Assembly: GCA_913042205.1 (NCBI GenBank)
Contig: CAJWIY010000014.1
Span: 1-39,557 of the forward strand
Direction of reading: 5' to 3'
Source: an uncultured Gammaproteobacteria bacterium
Lineage (GTDB): Bacteria; Pseudomonadota; Gammaproteobacteria; Pseudomonadales; Litorivicinaceae
Length of the DNA stretch: 39,557 nt
Shown piece after piece: positions 38,636 through 39,557 of this stretch. The notes beneath the pieces were generated by a model. That model was not told where the DNA came from and ran no database searches. It saw only the letters and a list, made by a program, of their open reading frames with translations. The first letter of the stretch is position 1. Each line of letters opens with the position of its first letter. The translations under genes and the position numbers were made by a program.

Positions 38636-39557
38636 ATGCAGAGTGCAGCTTTTGATAGAGCAGACCTTGGATGGTCTGATGGCGATAAGGTTTTGGAGGC
38701 CGTTCGCAAGATTGCCACCGAGGACCTGTCGCCGGTAGCAAACAAGATTGATCAAGAAGGGTTTTATCCCAGCGAAATCATGCGCGATCTCGCTGTTGCG
38801 GGCGCTTTTTGTGGTCATTTAGATAAGTACGGGTCTCGCTACGACCTCGCAGTGGACGCGATGACAGAGATTAGCAGGCACTGTGGCTCGACGGGTTTTA
38901 TGTCTTGGTGCCATGACGTATGTGGTCTATACATGGAACAATCCGGTAACAGCGCCCTCGTTGCTAGACTTGATGACCACGTGCAGGGAAACACGCTCGG
39001 GGGCACGGGTCTCTCGAACCCGATGAAGGCCCTTACAGGTATTGAAAAAATGGCGCTGAAGGCCGTGAAGGTCGATGGGGGCTACGTGGTTAATGGATGT
39101 TTGCCCTGGGTCAGTCATATCAGGGTGGGCGGATACTGCGGCGTAATTGCAGGCGTAGACCACACTCAAGACCACGAGATCATGTTTTTATTAGATCTGG
39201 ATGATAGAGCGTCCCTTAGGGAGTGTCCCACATTTTCTGGAATGGAGGGAACGAGTACCTGGGCAATTGAGCTCAGTGATTATTTCGTTGGACATGATCA
39301 GATAATTGCTGACCCCGTTAGGCCATTTTTAAAAAAGGTGAGACCCGGCTTTGTTCTACTCCAGACCGGATTCGGTTTGGGGGTGACACAGGGGGCGGTT
39401 GATTCGATGTTAGAAGTCGAAGAGTCACTAGGTCACGTAAACCAGTTCTTGCACGACCGGCCTAGTGAGGTACAGGCGGAGTTAGACGAATTGAAGGCGA
39501 AGGTTCATCGGCTCGGGCGAGAGGTGTTCAGCGGGTCGCCGGATATTCTCATTGATA
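38636..39557 (+). CDS. Acyl-CoA-dehydrogenase-fold flavoprotein (3' end beyond window)
   Basis: 307 codons are visible from ATG 38636 (GGAGG at 38623-38627); the gene runs off the edge, the family being about 370-400 residues. The N-terminal helical domain (about 15-105), the middle beta domain (about 110-230, with KVDGGYVVNGCLPWVSH replacing the usual NG-x-K-x-W-I-T/S-N) and the start of the C-terminal helical domain are seen. The canonical T-E-P-x-x-G-S-D segment is replaced by GTGLSNPMKALTG. Such divergence is typical of monooxygenase- or desaturase-like members (SfnB/SfnC, DszC) that act on non-CoA substrates with reduced flavin, rather than fatty-acid beta-oxidation enzymes. A role in oxidising the imported compound is inferred from the shared operator, not shown. 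The usual active-site Glu position is not in view. Confidence 0.8.
   Translation, partial: MQSAAFDRADLGWSDGDKVLEAVRKIATEDLSPVANKIDQEGFYPSEIMRDLAVAGAFCGHLDKYGSRYDLAVDAMTEISRHCGSTGFMSWCHDVCGLYMEQSGNSALVARLDDHVQGNTLGGTGLSNPMKALTGIEKMALKAVKVDGGYVVNGCLPWVSHIRVGGYCGVIAGVDHTQDHEIMFLLDLDDRASLRECPTFSGMEGTSTWAIELSDYFVGHDQIIADPVRPFLKKVRPGFVLLQTGFGLGVTQGAVDSMLEVEESLGHVNQFLHDRPSEVQAELDELKAKVHRLGREVFSGSPDILID

Noticed and set aside
38624-38640. GG-N10-GC at the start of the flavoprotein gene
   Set aside because: It coincides with the ribosome site and would start transcription inside the coding sequence; chance match.
30324-39557. Genomic island inserted at tRNA-Asn
   Set aside because: No integrase, no repeated tRNA 3' end seen, and the housekeeping gene uvrB lies between the tRNA and the accessory genes.

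Overview
The window reads as a chromosomal segment of a gammaproteobacterium, probably an uncultured, free-living, aerobic and perhaps marine one. Reasons: zipA (a gammaproteobacterial division gene) sits between smc and ligA with a GntR-type gene in front, an order also known from Pseudomonas; prephenate dehydrogenase is fused to EPSP synthase and followed by cmk-rpsA-ihfB-lapA; MnmC is the bifunctional form; YciK, YciO, YciB, RluB and UbiG are all present. Cytochrome c maturation system I and ubiquinone synthesis point to aerobic respiration. No phage, IS, integrase or CRISPR was seen. Almost all of the first 32.7 kb is conserved housekeeping DNA, tightly packed with many 4-8 bp start/stop overlaps.

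Layout. 1-3271: end of a cytochrome c maturation operon (ccmF partial, ccmG, ccmH, ccmI). 3393-11276: GntR regulator, smc, zipA, ligA and a small lytic-transglycosylase-like lipoprotein gene. 11269-14445 (minus): mnmC, an SH3/coiled-coil membrane protein gene and yciB. 14506-18635: yciO, trpS, scpA, scpB, rluB; together with smc this window carries the complete Smc-ScpAB condensin. 18586-20084 (minus): yciK and ubiG. 20237-30151: gyrA, pheA, tyrA-aroA fusion, cmk, rpsA, ihfB, lapA, pyrF. 30324-30399: tRNA-Asn. 30637-32676: uvrB.

Accessory region, 32677 to the end: an ABC importer operon (ATPase, Tat-exported binding protein, permease), a GAF-AAA+-Fis sigma54 activator, then an OsmC-family gene and an acyl-CoA-dehydrogenase-like flavoprotein gene cut by the window edge. 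The two structural operons are tied together by DNA: each has the tandem operator GACATTGTC-N-GACATTGTC, followed 65 or 67 bp later by a -24/-12 (sigma54) promoter, with a predicted TSS about 20 nt before the first gene. A perfect IHF consensus lies between operator and promoter in the importer copy. The regulator gene has its own -24/-12-like sequence. This looks like a self-contained inducible uptake-and-oxidation regulon for a small, unidentified substrate, and it is the most likely candidate for an undescribed system here. Its logic resembles sigma54-controlled organosulfur (Sfn-type) systems, but the substrate is not determined by the sequence.

Lesser points of interest: a four-cysteine Fe-S-like motif in TrpRS, an 11-bp tandem duplication carrying the ihfB ribosome site, a 17-residue relay reading frame between ccmH and ccmI, convergent gene overlaps, and an OsmC protein lacking the usual second cysteine.
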